Below, one piece after another: positions 48,161 to 61,757 of a stretch of DNA of 64,000 bases (position 1 is the stretch's first letter; each line of letters starts with the position of its first letter). Where the stretch lies: positions 3,534,001-3,598,000 of the forward strand of contig NZ_JQLI01000008.1 of NCBI RefSeq assembly GCF_000744095.1. The letters run 5' to 3'. Both the position numbers and the translations under genes were made by a program. Below the pieces are notes generated by a model, which was given only the letters and a program-made list of their open reading frames with translations, made no database searches and was not told where the DNA came from. Origin of the DNA: Cupriavidus necator A5-1 (lineage in GTDB: Bacteria > Pseudomonadota > Gammaproteobacteria > Burkholderiales > Burkholderiaceae).

Positions 48161-48805
48161 ATGCTGCGTATCTGGGGCCGACTCTCCTCCATCAACGTGC
48201 AGAAAGTGGTCTGGTGCGCGCGCGAGCTGCACCTGGACCATGAGCGCGTGGACATCGGCGTGGCCAAGGGCGATCTCGACACCGAGGCCTATGTACGCCT
48301 GAACCCGAACCGCCAGATCCCGGTGATCGAGGATTTCCGCGGCACCGATGTGGGCGGCGAGCCCTTCGTGCTGTGGGAGTCCAATGCGATCGTGCGCTAT
48401 CTGTGCGCGCGCTACGGCGAGGGCACGCTGTGGCCCGAAGACGTCAAGGCGCGCGCCTCGGCCGACCGCTGGATGGACTGGCAGACCACGGCGTTCAGCC
48501 CCGCCATGGTCACGGCGTTCCTGAACCTGGTGCGCACGCCCGCGGCACAGCGCGACCAGGCAGCCATCAAGGCGTCGTGCGAGCGCACCGAGCCACTGGC
48601 CGCGTTGCTCGACAAGGCGCTGGCCGGGCGCGAGTTTATCGGCGGCGACCGCTTCACCATGGCCGATATCTCGCTGGCCTGCGCCGCGCACCGCTGGATG
48701 GGATTGCCGGTGAAACACCAGCCGCGCCCCGAGCTGGAGCGCTGGCTGAACGCGATGCGCGCCCGCCCTGCGGCCGACGGCATCCTGGAACTGCCGCTGC
48801 GCTGA
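48161..48805 (+). CDS. glutathione S-transferase family protein
   Basis: A 214-residue GST. The thioredoxin domain (1-85) has RLSSINVQKVVWCARELHLD with a Ser in the catalytic region, NPNRQIPVIEDFRG with the cis-Pro, and LWESNAIVRYLCARYG for the gamma-Glu-binding E-S pair. The helical domain includes GGDRFTMADISLACAAHRWM. It lies 34 bases after the aminotransferase gene and ends the plus-strand run. Confidence 0.92.
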   Translation: MLRIWGRLSSINVQKVVWCARELHLDHERVDIGVAKGDLDTEAYVRLNPNRQIPVIEDFRGTDVGGEPFVLWESNAIVRYLCARYGEGTLWPEDVKARASADRWMDWQTTAFSPAMVTAFLNLVRTPAAQRDQAAIKASCERTEPLAALLDKALAGREFIGGDRFTMADISLACAAHRWMGLPVKHQPRPELERWLNAMRARPAADGILELPLR

Positions 48806-48823
48806 GCCGCGGCAGTTTTTTTC

Positions 48824-49477
48824 CTACTTCGCGGCGCGCGAACCCGACGCCGCGGTAAATACCCCCAGCCCGATAAACGCCGCCCCCGTCAGGTAGCGGC
48901 CGACGGCGCGCGCCCGCCCGGCGCGGCGCAGCGCCGGCATCACCGCGGCCGCGGCCATCACATAGCACGCGTCGGTGGTGGCCGCGATCAGCACGAAGGC
49001 CACGCCCAGCGCCAGGCTCTGCGTCAGCGCCGAACCGGCCGGGTTCATGAACTGCGGCAGGAAGGCGGCGAAGAAGATCGCCGTCTTGGGGTTGAGCAGC
49101 GCCACCACGAAGCCATCGCGCACCACCTGGCGCAGGCTGCGCGGCGCCACCTCCGGGGTGTCGCCGTTCGCGGCCGCCCCACCCGCGCGCAGCGCGCGGA
49201 TGCCCAGCCAGATCAGGTAGGCCGCGCCCGCGTACTTGACCACCGAGAACGCCAGCGCCGACACCGAGAACAGCACCGCCAGCCCCAGCGAGGCGCCGAT
49301 GGCATTGCCGAGGTTGCCCAGCGCCACCGCGCCGATCGAGGCCAGCCCGGCCCGCCGGCCCTGCGCCAGCGTGCGCGTGACGATATAGACCACGGCCGGG
49401 CCGGGCGTGATGGCGAGCGCCAGGCTGGCCAGCACGAAGGCGGTCAGCAATGGCCCCGGAGGCAGGAATTCAGTCAT
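48824..49477 (-). CDS. LysE-family amino-acid exporter (second)
   Basis: A 217-residue membrane protein with about six transmembrane segments and the signature LALAITPGPAVVYIVTRTLA. LLNPKTAIFFAAFLPQFMNP and YAGAAYLIWLGIRALR fit RhtB-type exporters. It is convergent with the GST gene; the stop codons are 18 bases apart. Starting at 49477 (MTEFLPPGPLLTAF). The substrate is unknown, and it is clearly distinct in sequence from the LysE gene at 44442. Confidence 0.9.
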   Translation of the reverse strand: MTEFLPPGPLLTAFVLASLALAITPGPAVVYIVTRTLAQGRRAGLASIGAVALGNLGNAIGASLGLAVLFSVSALAFSVVKYAGAAYLIWLGIRALRAGGAAANGDTPEVAPRSLRQVVRDGFVVALLNPKTAIFFAAFLPQFMNPAGSALTQSLALGVAFVLIAATTDACYVMAAAAVMPALRRAGRARAVGRYLTGAAFIGLGVFTAASGSRAAK

Positions 49478-49907
49478 GGGGATCCTCGCTCGGCAAGTTG
49501 TCCGGGGCATCCCGCCCACGGTACGAAGATTGGAAGTATGGCCGCGACGCGGCCCTTGCGCCAGCACCGCGCGGCCCTCCGGGCTTGACCGCAGCAACAG
49601 GCATCCGGCGCGGCGCGTAGCAGGCAGACTTTTGCAACAGGCGCCGTTTAGAGTACTCTGGCCGGTGTGCCTGCACGGCCCATGTGCGCCACGCGCCCCC
49701 CCAGGGAAACCCTGATCCGTGAATGTAGCTCATGGTAGACATGACGCAATGTACGACTGCGAACCGGGAACCCGTTCCTAGAATCCCTGTTTTTACCGGA
49801 TGCATTGGTGCTCGCGCGGCTCTTCGCACGCCGGTCTGAAGTGATAGGGGACGCCCAGGGCTCGCAGATTGCCCGGGCGCCCGAGCCAACCTGAGGAGGA
49901 TTCAATC
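49478..49907. other. divergent promoter region between the LysE gene and lldP
   Basis: About 430 bases without a gene. It contains a 10-bp palindrome AGAGTACTCT (49650-49659) and the small dyad GGAAC-CC-GTTCC (about 49777-49788), either of which could be an operator. The lldP ribosome-binding site GAGGAGGA is at 49893-49900. Confidence 0.45.
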
Positions 49908-51590
49908 GTGTGGAGTCAAGTCTATGACCCGCTAGGCAATATGGCGCTGTCGACCATTGCCGCGGGCGTTCCCGTCGTCGTGCTGCTGGCAGCGTTGGCG
50001 TTCTTTCATATGCAGGCGCACTTGGCGGCCGGGCTGGCACTGCTGATCGGCATCGTCGTCGCCTCCACGGTGTTCGGCATGCCTGCGGCAATGGCCGGCA
50101 AAGCGGCCGGCCTTGGCATCGTGTCCGGCCTGTTCCCGATCGGCTGGATCGTGCTGAACATCATCTTCCTGCACCGGCTCACGACCCTGAACGGATCCTT
50201 CAAGGTGTTGCAGACCTCGATCTCCGGCATCACCGAAGACCGCCGCCTGCAACTGCTGCTGGTGGCGTTCAGCTTCGGCGCCTTCTTCGAGGGCGCAGCC
50301 GGCTTCGGCACGCCGGTCGCCGTGACCGGTGCCATCCTGATCGGCCTGGGCTTCTCGCCGCTGGCGGCCTCGGGCCTGGCGCTGATCGCCAACACCGCGC
50401 CGGTGGCCTACGGCGCGCTGGGCGCCCCGATTATCGGCCTGGCCTCGGTGACCGGCCTGGACCTGCTCGACCTGTCGGCCATGATCGGCCGCCAGCTGCC
50501 GTTCTTCTCGGTGATCGTGCCGTTCTGGCTGATCTGGGCTTTTGCCGGCTTCCGCGGCATGCTGGCGATCTGGCCGGCGGTCCTGGTGGCGGGCGTGAGC
50601 TTCGCCGTGCCGCAGTTCCTGGTGTCGAACTTCCACGGCCCTTGGCTGGTGGACGTGATCGCCGCGCTGGTGTCGATGGGCTCGCTGACGCTGTTCCTGA
50701 AGGTCTGGCATCCGAAGGAGATCTGGACCTCGGCCAAGATCCTCGGCCGCCACGACGACTCCAAGGTCGACCACCCCGAAGCGCTGGAAGCCGATGCGCG
50801 CGCCAGCGCCGCCTCGGTCGGCATCTCGGTGGCCAAGGCCTGGATGCCGTGGGTGATCCTGACGATCTTCGTCTTTGTCTGGGGCATCCCCGAGTTCAAG
50901 AAGCTGATGGATAGCCTGTGGGCCTGGAAATTCCCGATCCCGGGTCTCGACAAGGCCGTCATCAAAGTGCCACCGGTGGTGCCGAAAGAAGTCATCGAAG
51001 GCGCCGTCTTCAACTTCAACGTGCTGTCAATGGCCGGCACCGGCATCTTTGTCTCGGCGCTGCTGGGCGGCCTGCTGATGGGCTACTCGGTGCCGCGCCT
51101 GTTCAAGGAGTACTGGGAAACCATCAAGCTGGTGCGCTATTCGCTGCTGACCATCTGCGCGATGTTCGGCGTCGGCTACCTGACCCGCTACTCGGGCCTG
51201 GATGCCACGCTGGGCCTGGCCTTTGCCCACACCGGCGTGTTCTACCCGCTGTTCGGCACGATGCTGGGCTGGCTGGGCGTGGCGCTGACCGGTTCGGACA
51301 CGGCCTCGAACGTGCTGTTCGGCGGCTTGCAGAAGACTACCGCCGAGCAGCTCGGGCTGTCGCCGGTGCTGATGGCGTCGGCCAACAGCTCGGGCGGCGT
51401 GATGGGCAAGATGATCGACGCGCAGTCGATCGTGGTGGCCTCGACCGCCACCAAGTGGTACGGGCACGAGGGCGACATCCTGCGCTACGTGTTCTTCCAC
51501 TCGATCGTGCTGGCGATCCTGGTGGGCCTGTTCGTGACGCTGCAGGCGTATGTGCCGCCGTTCACGCATATGGTGATCCACCATCCCTGA
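49908..51590 (+). CDS. lldP: L-lactate permease
   Basis: Inner-membrane lactate (and glycolate) transporter of 560 residues with about 12-14 transmembrane segments. FGAFFEGAAGFGTPVAVTGA and LIANTAPVAYGALGAPIIGL are the LctP family signatures; LTGSDTASNVLFGGLQKTTA and SANSSGGVMGKMIDAQSIVV are near the end. The start is GTG at 49908 (reads WSQVYDPLGN after the initiator), 7 bases after GAGGAGGA, aligned with the N-termini of known LldP. No lactate dehydrogenase genes adjoin it. Confidence 0.95.
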   Translation: MWSQVYDPLGNMALSTIAAGVPVVVLLAALAFFHMQAHLAAGLALLIGIVVASTVFGMPAAMAGKAAGLGIVSGLFPIGWIVLNIIFLHRLTTLNGSFKVLQTSISGITEDRRLQLLLVAFSFGAFFEGAAGFGTPVAVTGAILIGLGFSPLAASGLALIANTAPVAYGALGAPIIGLASVTGLDLLDLSAMIGRQLPFFSVIVPFWLIWAFAGFRGMLAIWPAVLVAGVSFAVPQFLVSNFHGPWLVDVIAALVSMGSLTLFLKVWHPKEIWTSAKILGRHDDSKVDHPEALEADARASAASVGISVAKAWMPWVILTIFVFVWGIPEFKKLMDSLWAWKFPIPGLDKAVIKVPPVVPKEVIEGAVFNFNVLSMAGTGIFVSALLGGLLMGYSVPRLFKEYWETIKLVRYSLLTICAMFGVGYLTRYSGLDATLGLAFAHTGVFYPLFGTMLGWLGVALTGSDTASNVLFGGLQKTTAEQLGLSPVLMASANSSGGVMGKMIDAQSIVVASTATKWYGHEGDILRYVFFHSIVLAILVGLFVTLQAYVPPFTHMVIHHP

Positions 51591-51624
51591 CCCTTAAGCG
51601 GTTTCCGCACTACGGTTCAGACGA

Positions 51625-51650
51625 AGCCCCGCCGCTGGCGGGGCTTTTCC
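51625..51650 (+). terminator. terminator after lldP
   Basis: AGCCCCGCC (51625-51633) and GGCGGGGCT (51637-51645) form a 9-bp stem with a GCT loop followed by TTT CC, 34 bases after lldP. Confidence 0.75.
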
Positions 51651-51749
51651 ATTGGGCAAGGCGCGTATCATGGTGCGTCTGATCCGCCGCACGCGTGCCT
51701 TGGTTCCCACAAGGAAGCCGGGGCACGCCGGGCAAAATGGGAATCCACC

Positions 51750-53579
51750 ATGTTGCGTCGCCTGGAGAGACTGATCGACCCCTTCCGGGGCATGCCCGAC
51801 CACGAGCCGCCCGGCCAGGTCTGGCGCTTCTATGCCTGGTACCTGCGGGAAGTATGGGGCGTGTTCGTGCTGCTGTTGCTGGTGGGCCTGGTCGGCGCGC
51901 TGATCGAAGTCGCGCTGTTCAGCTTCCTCGGCCGGCTGGTCGACATGGCGCAGACCACGCCCGGCGCGGAGTTCTTCAGCCGGCATCGCAACGAACTGCT
52001 GTGGATGGGCGTGGTGGCGCTGCTGCTGCGCCCCATCTTTTTCGGCCTGCACGATGTGCTCGTCCACCAGGTCATCAACCCCGGCCTGGCCAACCTGATC
52101 CGCTGGCAGAACCACCGCTACGTGCTCAAGCAGAGCCTGTCGTTCTTCCAGAACGACTTCGCCGGGCGCATCGCGCAGCGCATCATGCAGACCGGCTACT
52201 CGCTGCGCGATTCCGCGGTGCAGGCGGTGGATGCGCTCTGGCATGTGGTGATCTACGCGATCAGCTCGCTGGTGCTGTTTGCACAGGCCGACTGGCGGCT
52301 GATGATCCCGCTGCTGCTGTGGATCGTTTGCTACGTGGCCGCCCTGCTCTACTTTGTGCCGCGCGTAAAGCAGCGCTCGGTGGTCGCTACCGAGTCGCGT
52401 TCGCGGCTGATGGGGCGCATTGTCGACGGCTATACCAACATCACCACGCTCAAGCTGTTCGCCCATACCCGGCACGAGGAGGATTACGCGCGCGACGCCA
52501 TGGCCGAGCAGACCGACAAGGTGCGGCTGGCCGGGCGCATGGTCAGCGGCATGGATATCACCATCACCGCCATGAACGGCGCGTTGATCGCCGGCACCAC
52601 CGGGCTGGCGCTGTGGCTGTGGAGCACTGGGCATGTCACCACGGGCGCGATCGCGCTGACCACGGGGCTGGTGATCCGCATCAACAATATGTCCGGCTGG
52701 ATCATGTGGGTGGTCAACGGCATCTTCGAGAACGTCGGCCAGGTGCAGGACGGCATGAAGACGATCGCCGTGCCGCGCCGGGTGACCGACCGCGCCGAAG
52801 CGCAGCCATTGCGCGTCAGCCAGGGCGAGGTCCGCTTCGAGCAAGTGGGATTCCACTACGGCAAGGGTTCCGGCGTCATCGAAGGCGTGGAGCTGACCGT
52901 GCGGCCAGGCGAGAAGATCGGACTGGTCGGGCCCTCCGGTGCCGGCAAGTCGACGCTGGTCAACCTGCTGCTGCGCCTCTATGACGTCGAACGCGGCCGC
53001 ATCCTGATCGACGGCCAGGACATCGCCGGGGTCACGCAAGAAAGCCTGCGCGCGCAGATCGGCATGGTCACGCAGGACACCTCGCTGCTGCACCGCTCCA
53101 TCCGCGAGAACCTGCTCTATGGCAAGCCCTCCAGCACCGAGACCGAACTGGCTGAAGCCCTGCATCGCGCCCGCGCGGACGAGTTCGTCCCGCACCTGGT
53201 CGACGCCCATGGCAACACCGGGCTGGAGGCGCAGGTCGGCGAGCGTGGCGTGAAACTGTCAGGCGGGCAGCGCCAGCGTATTGCGATTGCGCGCGTCCTG
53301 CTGAAGAACGCGCCGATCCTGATCCTCGACGAGGCAACCTCGGCGCTTGACTCGGAAGTGGAAGCGGCGATCCAGGAGAGCCTGGAAACCCTGATGCAGG
53401 GCAAGACCGTGATCGCCATCGCGCACCGGCTGTCGACGATCGCGCGCATGGACCGGCTGGTGGTGCTGGACAACGGCCATATCGTGGAAAGCGGCACGCA
53501 TTCGCAACTGCTGGCGCAAGGCGGGCTGTATGCGCGGCTGTGGGCGCACCAGACAGGCGGCTTCGTCGGCGTCGACTGA
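51750..53579 (+). CDS. ABC transporter, fused permease and ATP-binding domains
   Basis: Half-size ABC exporter of 609 residues. Six transmembrane segments lie between about 30 and 315, then the nucleotide-binding domain has Walker A GPSGAGKST near 397, Q-loop GMVTQDTSLL, signature LSGGQRQRIA, Walker B ILILDEATSALDSE and the H-loop AHRLSTI. There is no N-terminal C39 peptidase domain, so it is not a bacteriocin-processing exporter. Substrate unknown; MsbA/multidrug-like topology. Confidence 0.9.
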   Translation: MLRRLERLIDPFRGMPDHEPPGQVWRFYAWYLREVWGVFVLLLLVGLVGALIEVALFSFLGRLVDMAQTTPGAEFFSRHRNELLWMGVVALLLRPIFFGLHDVLVHQVINPGLANLIRWQNHRYVLKQSLSFFQNDFAGRIAQRIMQTGYSLRDSAVQAVDALWHVVIYAISSLVLFAQADWRLMIPLLLWIVCYVAALLYFVPRVKQRSVVATESRSRLMGRIVDGYTNITTLKLFAHTRHEEDYARDAMAEQTDKVRLAGRMVSGMDITITAMNGALIAGTTGLALWLWSTGHVTTGAIALTTGLVIRINNMSGWIMWVVNGIFENVGQVQDGMKTIAVPRRVTDRAEAQPLRVSQGEVRFEQVGFHYGKGSGVIEGVELTVRPGEKIGLVGPSGAGKSTLVNLLLRLYDVERGRILIDGQDIAGVTQESLRAQIGMVTQDTSLLHRSIRENLLYGKPSSTETELAEALHRARADEFVPHLVDAHGNTGLEAQVGERGVKLSGGQRQRIAIARVLLKNAPILILDEATSALDSEVEAAIQESLETLMQGKTVIAIAHRLSTIARMDRLVVLDNGHIVESGTHSQLLAQGGLYARLWAHQTGGFVGVD

Positions 53580-53592
53580 CCGGACCGCGGGG

Positions 53593-54123
53593 CTAGACCA
53601 GCCCCAGCAGGCCAGCCGCGCCGCCGATCGCCACCAGCACCAGCGGATGCACCCGCGTCTTCAGCATCAGCAGCACCGTGGCGGCGGTGACCAGCATTGC
53701 CGCCCAGTGCAGGTTGACGCTGCACGCCAGCACCCAGCCCGACGCGAACATCAGGCCGATGGTCAGCGCCGCCAGAGCGCGCCGGATCAGCCCCGGCCAG
53801 CGTGCATGCGGCGAGCGCCCGGAGAAATACTCGAAACACAGGGCGATCAGGCTCGACGGCCCGCAAATGCCGAGCATGGACGTCAGCGCGCCGGCCAGCC
53901 CCGCCACCTGCCAGCCGAACAGCGATACGAACAGGATGTTCGGCCCCGGCGCCGCCTGCGAGATCGCGTACATCGCCGAGAACTGCGCATCGGTCAGCCA
54001 GCCGTTGGCTTCCACCAGATAGCGGTGCATGTCGGGCAGCGTGCTACTGGCGCCACCGATCGCCAACAGCGACAGCACGCCGAAATGGGCCAGCAGGCTG
54101 CCCAGGATTTCGCCCAGACTCAT
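53593..54123 (-). CDS. chrA: chromate transporter, second half-size subunit
   Basis: A 176-residue CHR-domain protein, the C-terminal partner of a split ChrA. LAHFGVLSLLAIGGASSTLP and QAAPGPNILFVSLFGWQVAG match the CHR-domain pattern; five or six hydrophobic segments. It overlaps the upstream half by four bases. The start MSLGEILGSL was chosen over a longer frame. Two short CHR proteins normally act together to export chromate or, for some members, other anions. Confidence 0.85.
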   Translation of the reverse strand: MSLGEILGSLLAHFGVLSLLAIGGASSTLPDMHRYLVEANGWLTDAQFSAMYAISQAAPGPNILFVSLFGWQVAGLAGALTSMLGICGPSSLIALCFEYFSGRSPHARWPGLIRRALAALTIGLMFASGWVLACSVNLHWAAMLVTAATVLLMLKTRVHPLVLVAIGGAAGLLGLV

Positions 54124-54704
54124 GCCTGAGCCTCCTTGCCCGCTGCCTTGCCAATTTGCCACTCCCACACCAGCGCCAGCGGCACCAGCACGGCCATCAC
54201 CGGCACCAGCGGCCAGCGCAGCAGGCCGACGGAGACAAAGGCGACGCCGCCGATCAGCACGTTGCGCACGGTCATCGACAGGCTCTGCGCCAGCCGGAAG
54301 CCAGTGGCCAGCATCAGGCCGGCCGAGACCGCCGTCATGCCGGTCAGCATGCGCCGCACCGCGGCCACGTCCTGGTAGTGCTGGTACAGCAGCATCAAAC
54401 CCAGCACCAGCCCCATCGGCACCATCACGAGCCCGCTGAACGCGGCCAGCGCGCCGCGCCAGCCGGCAAAGCGCAGGCCCAGCATCAGCGCCAGGTTGAT
54501 CACGTTGGGACCGGGCAGCACCTGGCCCAGGCTCAGCAGTTCGACGAAGTCGCGGTCGTCCAGCCAGCGGTTGCGGTCGACCACCGCGCGCCGCACGAAC
54601 GGCAGCACGCCGCCGAAGCCGGACAGGCCCATGCGGGCGAATTCGAGGAACAGCTTGCGGGGGCCGGGCGGCCGCGCAAGTTCAGGCAGTGGGGGGACCG
54701 ACAT
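54120..54704 (-). CDS. chrA: chromate transporter, first half-size subunit
   Basis: A 194-residue CHR-domain protein, the N-terminal partner of the split transporter. EFARMGLSGFGGVLPFVRRA is the signature (FGGV.P), followed by LSLGQVLPGPNVINLALMLG, which has the family PGPN motif. Its stop overlaps the start of the second half (ATGA). No chrB regulator adjoins, so this may be a housekeeping short-chain ChrA pair rather than a resistance operon. Confidence 0.87.
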   Translation of the reverse strand: MSVPPLPELARPPGPRKLFLEFARMGLSGFGGVLPFVRRAVVDRNRWLDDRDFVELLSLGQVLPGPNVINLALMLGLRFAGWRGALAAFSGLVMVPMGLVLGLMLLYQHYQDVAAVRRMLTGMTAVSAGLMLATGFRLAQSLSMTVRNVLIGGVAFVSVGLLRWPLVPVMAVLVPLALVWEWQIGKAAGKEAQA

Positions 54705-54860
54705 GAGGGAGGGCGCTGTGTAGCGGAGATTGCTGTTCTTGTTGCTTCCGGCCTGCGCCCCGTTCCGGTCAATGGCCGGGCACTGGGGAAAAGCCCGGCA
54801 CGCAGGCCGGGCCCAGGTTCGCGGCCGCCCTGCAGGCCAGGGCAGCCGCGACGGCCGGCA

Positions 54861-57203
<2,343 letters not shown>

Positions 57204-57275
57204 GGATAGGCAAGAATTCGGCGCGCCATCTTGAACTGCCGGCGCGCCGGGTTGCTTGTTGTTCGGTCATGCCGG

Positions 57276-58088
57276 TCAGGGCATGTTGCGGCGTCCGCCG
57301 ATCACCATCTTCACGCGCGGGCCGTCCGCGCTGGCGCTGGCGCGCGTCAGCACCGCGCCCTGCTGCGGCTGGTACAGCCGATAGAACTGCAGCACGGTGC
57401 TGACGTACTGCTGCGTCTCGGGGTAGGGCGGAATCCGGTTGTTGTAGCGCTGCACCGCGCCCTCGCCCGCGTTGTAGGCGGCCAGCACCAGCTCCAGGTT
57501 GTTCGGGAACAGCTGCATCAGCCAGCGCAGGTAGCGCACGCCCGCGGTGATATTGGTGCGCGGGTCGGCCAGCTTCTGCTCGACGGTGCGGCGCGCATCG
57601 GCGCTGACGCCAAAGCGCGCGCCGGTGTCGGGGATCACCTGCATCAGGCCGATCGCACCCTTGGGCGACACCGCGCCGGGATTGAAGCCCGACTCCACCG
57701 CCATCACCGCCTTGACTAGCGCGGGATCGACATCCTGCTTGCCGGCGATCTGGTGGATCAACGGCTCGACGGTCTTGATATTGGGATGGTTGACGACGTA
57801 GCGGTAGAGCTTGTGCTGCTCCAGGTCGATGTCGTTCCCGGCGGCCACGGCCGCCTGCGAACGCCCGCGCTGGATCGCTGCCAGACGCGTGCTGTCGAGC
57901 GTGCCGCCGTCCTTCATGAACAGCTTGTAGCGCTCGTCCAGCTTCTGGTCGGCAAAGTGCGCCACGCCTTCGGCATCGATATAGCCCCACAGCTCGGCAT
58001 GCGCCGCCGGCGCACAGGCGAGCCCGGCCAGCGCCAGGACGGCTGCTGCCGCCTTGCGCCATGGTTTGCCGGGGAGTCTCGTCGTCAT
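57276..58088 (-). CDS. lytic transglycosylase with DUF4124-like N-terminus
   Basis: Periplasmic peptidoglycan lytic enzyme of 270 residues. Signal peptide MTTRLPGKPWRKAAAAVLAL (cleavage near AHA-EL at 27). A short DUF4124-like stretch LWGYIDAEGVAHFADQKLDE follows. The SLT domain starts near 130 with the catalytic Glu in AVESGFNPGAVSPKGAIGLM, then LADPRTNITAGVRYLRWLMQ and LAAYNAGEGAVQRYN. It lies between parE and parC on the same strand, an uncommon partner for topoisomerase IV genes; co-transcription is likely but the gap to parE contains a repeat. Confidence 0.9.
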   Translation of the reverse strand: MTTRLPGKPWRKAAAAVLALAGLACAPAAHAELWGYIDAEGVAHFADQKLDERYKLFMKDGGTLDSTRLAAIQRGRSQAAVAAGNDIDLEQHKLYRYVVNHPNIKTVEPLIHQIAGKQDVDPALVKAVMAVESGFNPGAVSPKGAIGLMQVIPDTGARFGVSADARRTVEQKLADPRTNITAGVRYLRWLMQLFPNNLELVLAAYNAGEGAVQRYNNRIPPYPETQQYVSTVLQFYRLYQPQQGAVLTRASASADGPRVKMVIGGRRNMP

Positions 58089-58127
58089 GTGCGTTCCACT
58101 GATTAGGTGAGCAACTGCCGGATCTAC

Positions 58128-58155
58128 CGTCATTCCCGCGCAGGCGGGAACGACG
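58128..58155. repeat. dispersed palindrome (CATTCCCGCGCAGGCGGGAA type)
   Basis: CGTCATTCCCGC and GCGGGAACGACG flank GCAG, pairing except for one A/C mismatch. This GC hairpin is a known dispersed repeat type in beta- and gammaproteobacterial genomes. It lies between parE and the lytic transglycosylase gene and may partly terminate transcription. Confidence 0.7.
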
Positions 58156-58206
58156 TGGAAGCGAACTGGGCGATTATCTACCCATTCGCCGGCGGGCGCT
58201 TCCCGG

Positions 58207-60198
<1,992 letters not shown>

Positions 60199-60545
60199 GG
60201 AGTCGCTACGAAAGTGATGGTCCCGGCTGCACCGGGCGCACAACTGTGCACGCGCCGGGGCACCGGGCACTGCATTGTAATGGAAGCGGGCGGCGGCAAT
60301 CCCGCGAAAAAAGGTTGCCCTGACTCCCGGCGCCAGCACCACTTTGCCGGCCCACCGCCACTTCTTGCCGGGGCGCCGGCAACGCGGGCGCTCCCGCACG
60401 CGTTTTCCCCAGCCGGAGTAAACTCGCCACCACCCGGCCCCGGCAAGCCTGATTGCCGTCGCGGCGCGGTACACAACAACAAGCACAGACAATCCATGTC
60501 GGCGCCGCATCACCCGGCGGGACTGCCGTACACCGAGCCAAGACA
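60199..60545. other. divergent promoter region between parE and the MFS gene
   Basis: About 350 bases. On the minus strand TACAAT (60274-60279) is a good -10 for parE but has no strong -35. No gene recognised here. Confidence 0.4.
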
Positions 60546-61757
60546 ATGCAAAACCGACAACTCTCCCTGACCACCGTGCTGGTGTGCGGCGGCCTGCTCG
60601 TCACACTTTCCATGGGTATCCGGCACGGTTTCGGCCTGTTCAACCTGCCGATCACGCAGGCCCACGGCTGGAACCGCGAGACCTTCGCCTTCGCGCTGGC
60701 GCTGCAGAACCTGATGTGGGGCGCCAGCCAGCCCTTCGCCGGCGCGCTGGCCGACAAGTTCGGCGCGCTGCGCATCATGCTGATCGGGGTGGCGCTCTAC
60801 GTGGCCGGCCTGGTGGTGATGGCGCTGGCCACCAGCGGCACCGCCTTCGCCACCGGCGCTGGCGTTATGATCGGCATCGCCCAGTCCGGCACGACCTACA
60901 GCATCGTCTACGGCGTGATCGGCCGCATTGCCAGCCCCGAGAAGCGCGTCTGGGCAATGGGCATTGCCGCCGCGGCGGGCTCGTTCGGGCAGTTCCTGAT
61001 GATCCCGGTGGAGCAGGGGCTAATCTCCGGCCTGGGCTGGCAGAACGCGCTCTACGTGATGGCGCTGATGGCCTGCGTGATGCTGCCGCTGGCCCTGACG
61101 CTGCGCGAACCGCGCGAGGCGGCCCACACGGCCGGCCACCATCAGACCATCGGCCAGGCCGTGCACGAAGCCTTCGGCAACCGCAATTTCCAGTTGCTGA
61201 CGCTGGGCTACTTCGTGTGTGGCTTCCAGGTGGTGTTTATCGGCGTGCACCTGGCGCCGTACCTGAAGGACCAGGGCCTGACCGACCCGAAAGTCGCCGT
61301 CGTGGCGCTTGCGCTGATCGGGCTGTTCAATGTATTCGGCACCTATACCGCTGGCGCGATCGGCCAGCGACTGCCCAAGCGCTACCTGCTGGCGTTCATC
61401 TACCTGGCACGCTCGGTGGTGATCTCAGGCTACCTGCTGCTGCCGCTGACGGTGGCCAGCACCTGGGTGTTCGCGGCGCTGATGGGCTTCCTGTGGCTGT
61501 CGACCGTGCCGCTGACCAACGGCATCATCGCCCAGGTGTTCGGCGTGAAATACCTGTCGATGCTGTCCGGCGTGGTGTTCTTCTCGCACCAGATTGGCAG
61601 CTTCCTGGGCGCCTGGCTGGGCGGCTTCCTCTACGACCGCACCGGTGGCTACAACACGGTGTGGATGATCGCCATTGCGCTGGGCGTGATGGCCGCGCTG
61701 GTGAACCTGCCGATCCGCGAGCAGGCGCTGGTGCGCGCGCAGCCGGCGGCGGCATGA
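60546..61757 (+). CDS. MFS transporter (OFA/monocarboxylate-type)
   Basis: A 403-residue major facilitator with 12 hydrophobic segments. GIRHGFGLFNLPITQAHGWN, then FAGALADKFGALRIMLIGVA (the loop 2-3 signature A.D..G...) and GRIASPEKRVWAMGIAAAAG. The second half contains FGVKYLSMLSGVVFFSHQIG and FLGAWLGGFLYDRTGGYNTV. This group often transports organic acids; the substrate is unknown. Start ATG 60546 (MQNRQLSLTTV). Its TGA overlaps the next small gene. Confidence 0.88.
   Translation: MQNRQLSLTTVLVCGGLLVTLSMGIRHGFGLFNLPITQAHGWNRETFAFALALQNLMWGASQPFAGALADKFGALRIMLIGVALYVAGLVVMALATSGTAFATGAGVMIGIAQSGTTYSIVYGVIGRIASPEKRVWAMGIAAAAGSFGQFLMIPVEQGLISGLGWQNALYVMALMACVMLPLALTLREPREAAHTAGHHQTIGQAVHEAFGNRNFQLLTLGYFVCGFQVVFIGVHLAPYLKDQGLTDPKVAVVALALIGLFNVFGTYTAGAIGQRLPKRYLLAFIYLARSVVISGYLLLPLTVASTWVFAALMGFLWLSTVPLTNGIIAQVFGVKYLSMLSGVVFFSHQIGSFLGAWLGGFLYDRTGGYNTVWMIAIALGVMAALVNLPIREQALVRAQPAAA

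Noticed and set aside
51750-53579. Dedicated exporter for the double-glycine peptides
   Set aside because: The ABC protein has no N-terminal C39 peptidase domain and lies 18 kb away among unrelated genes.
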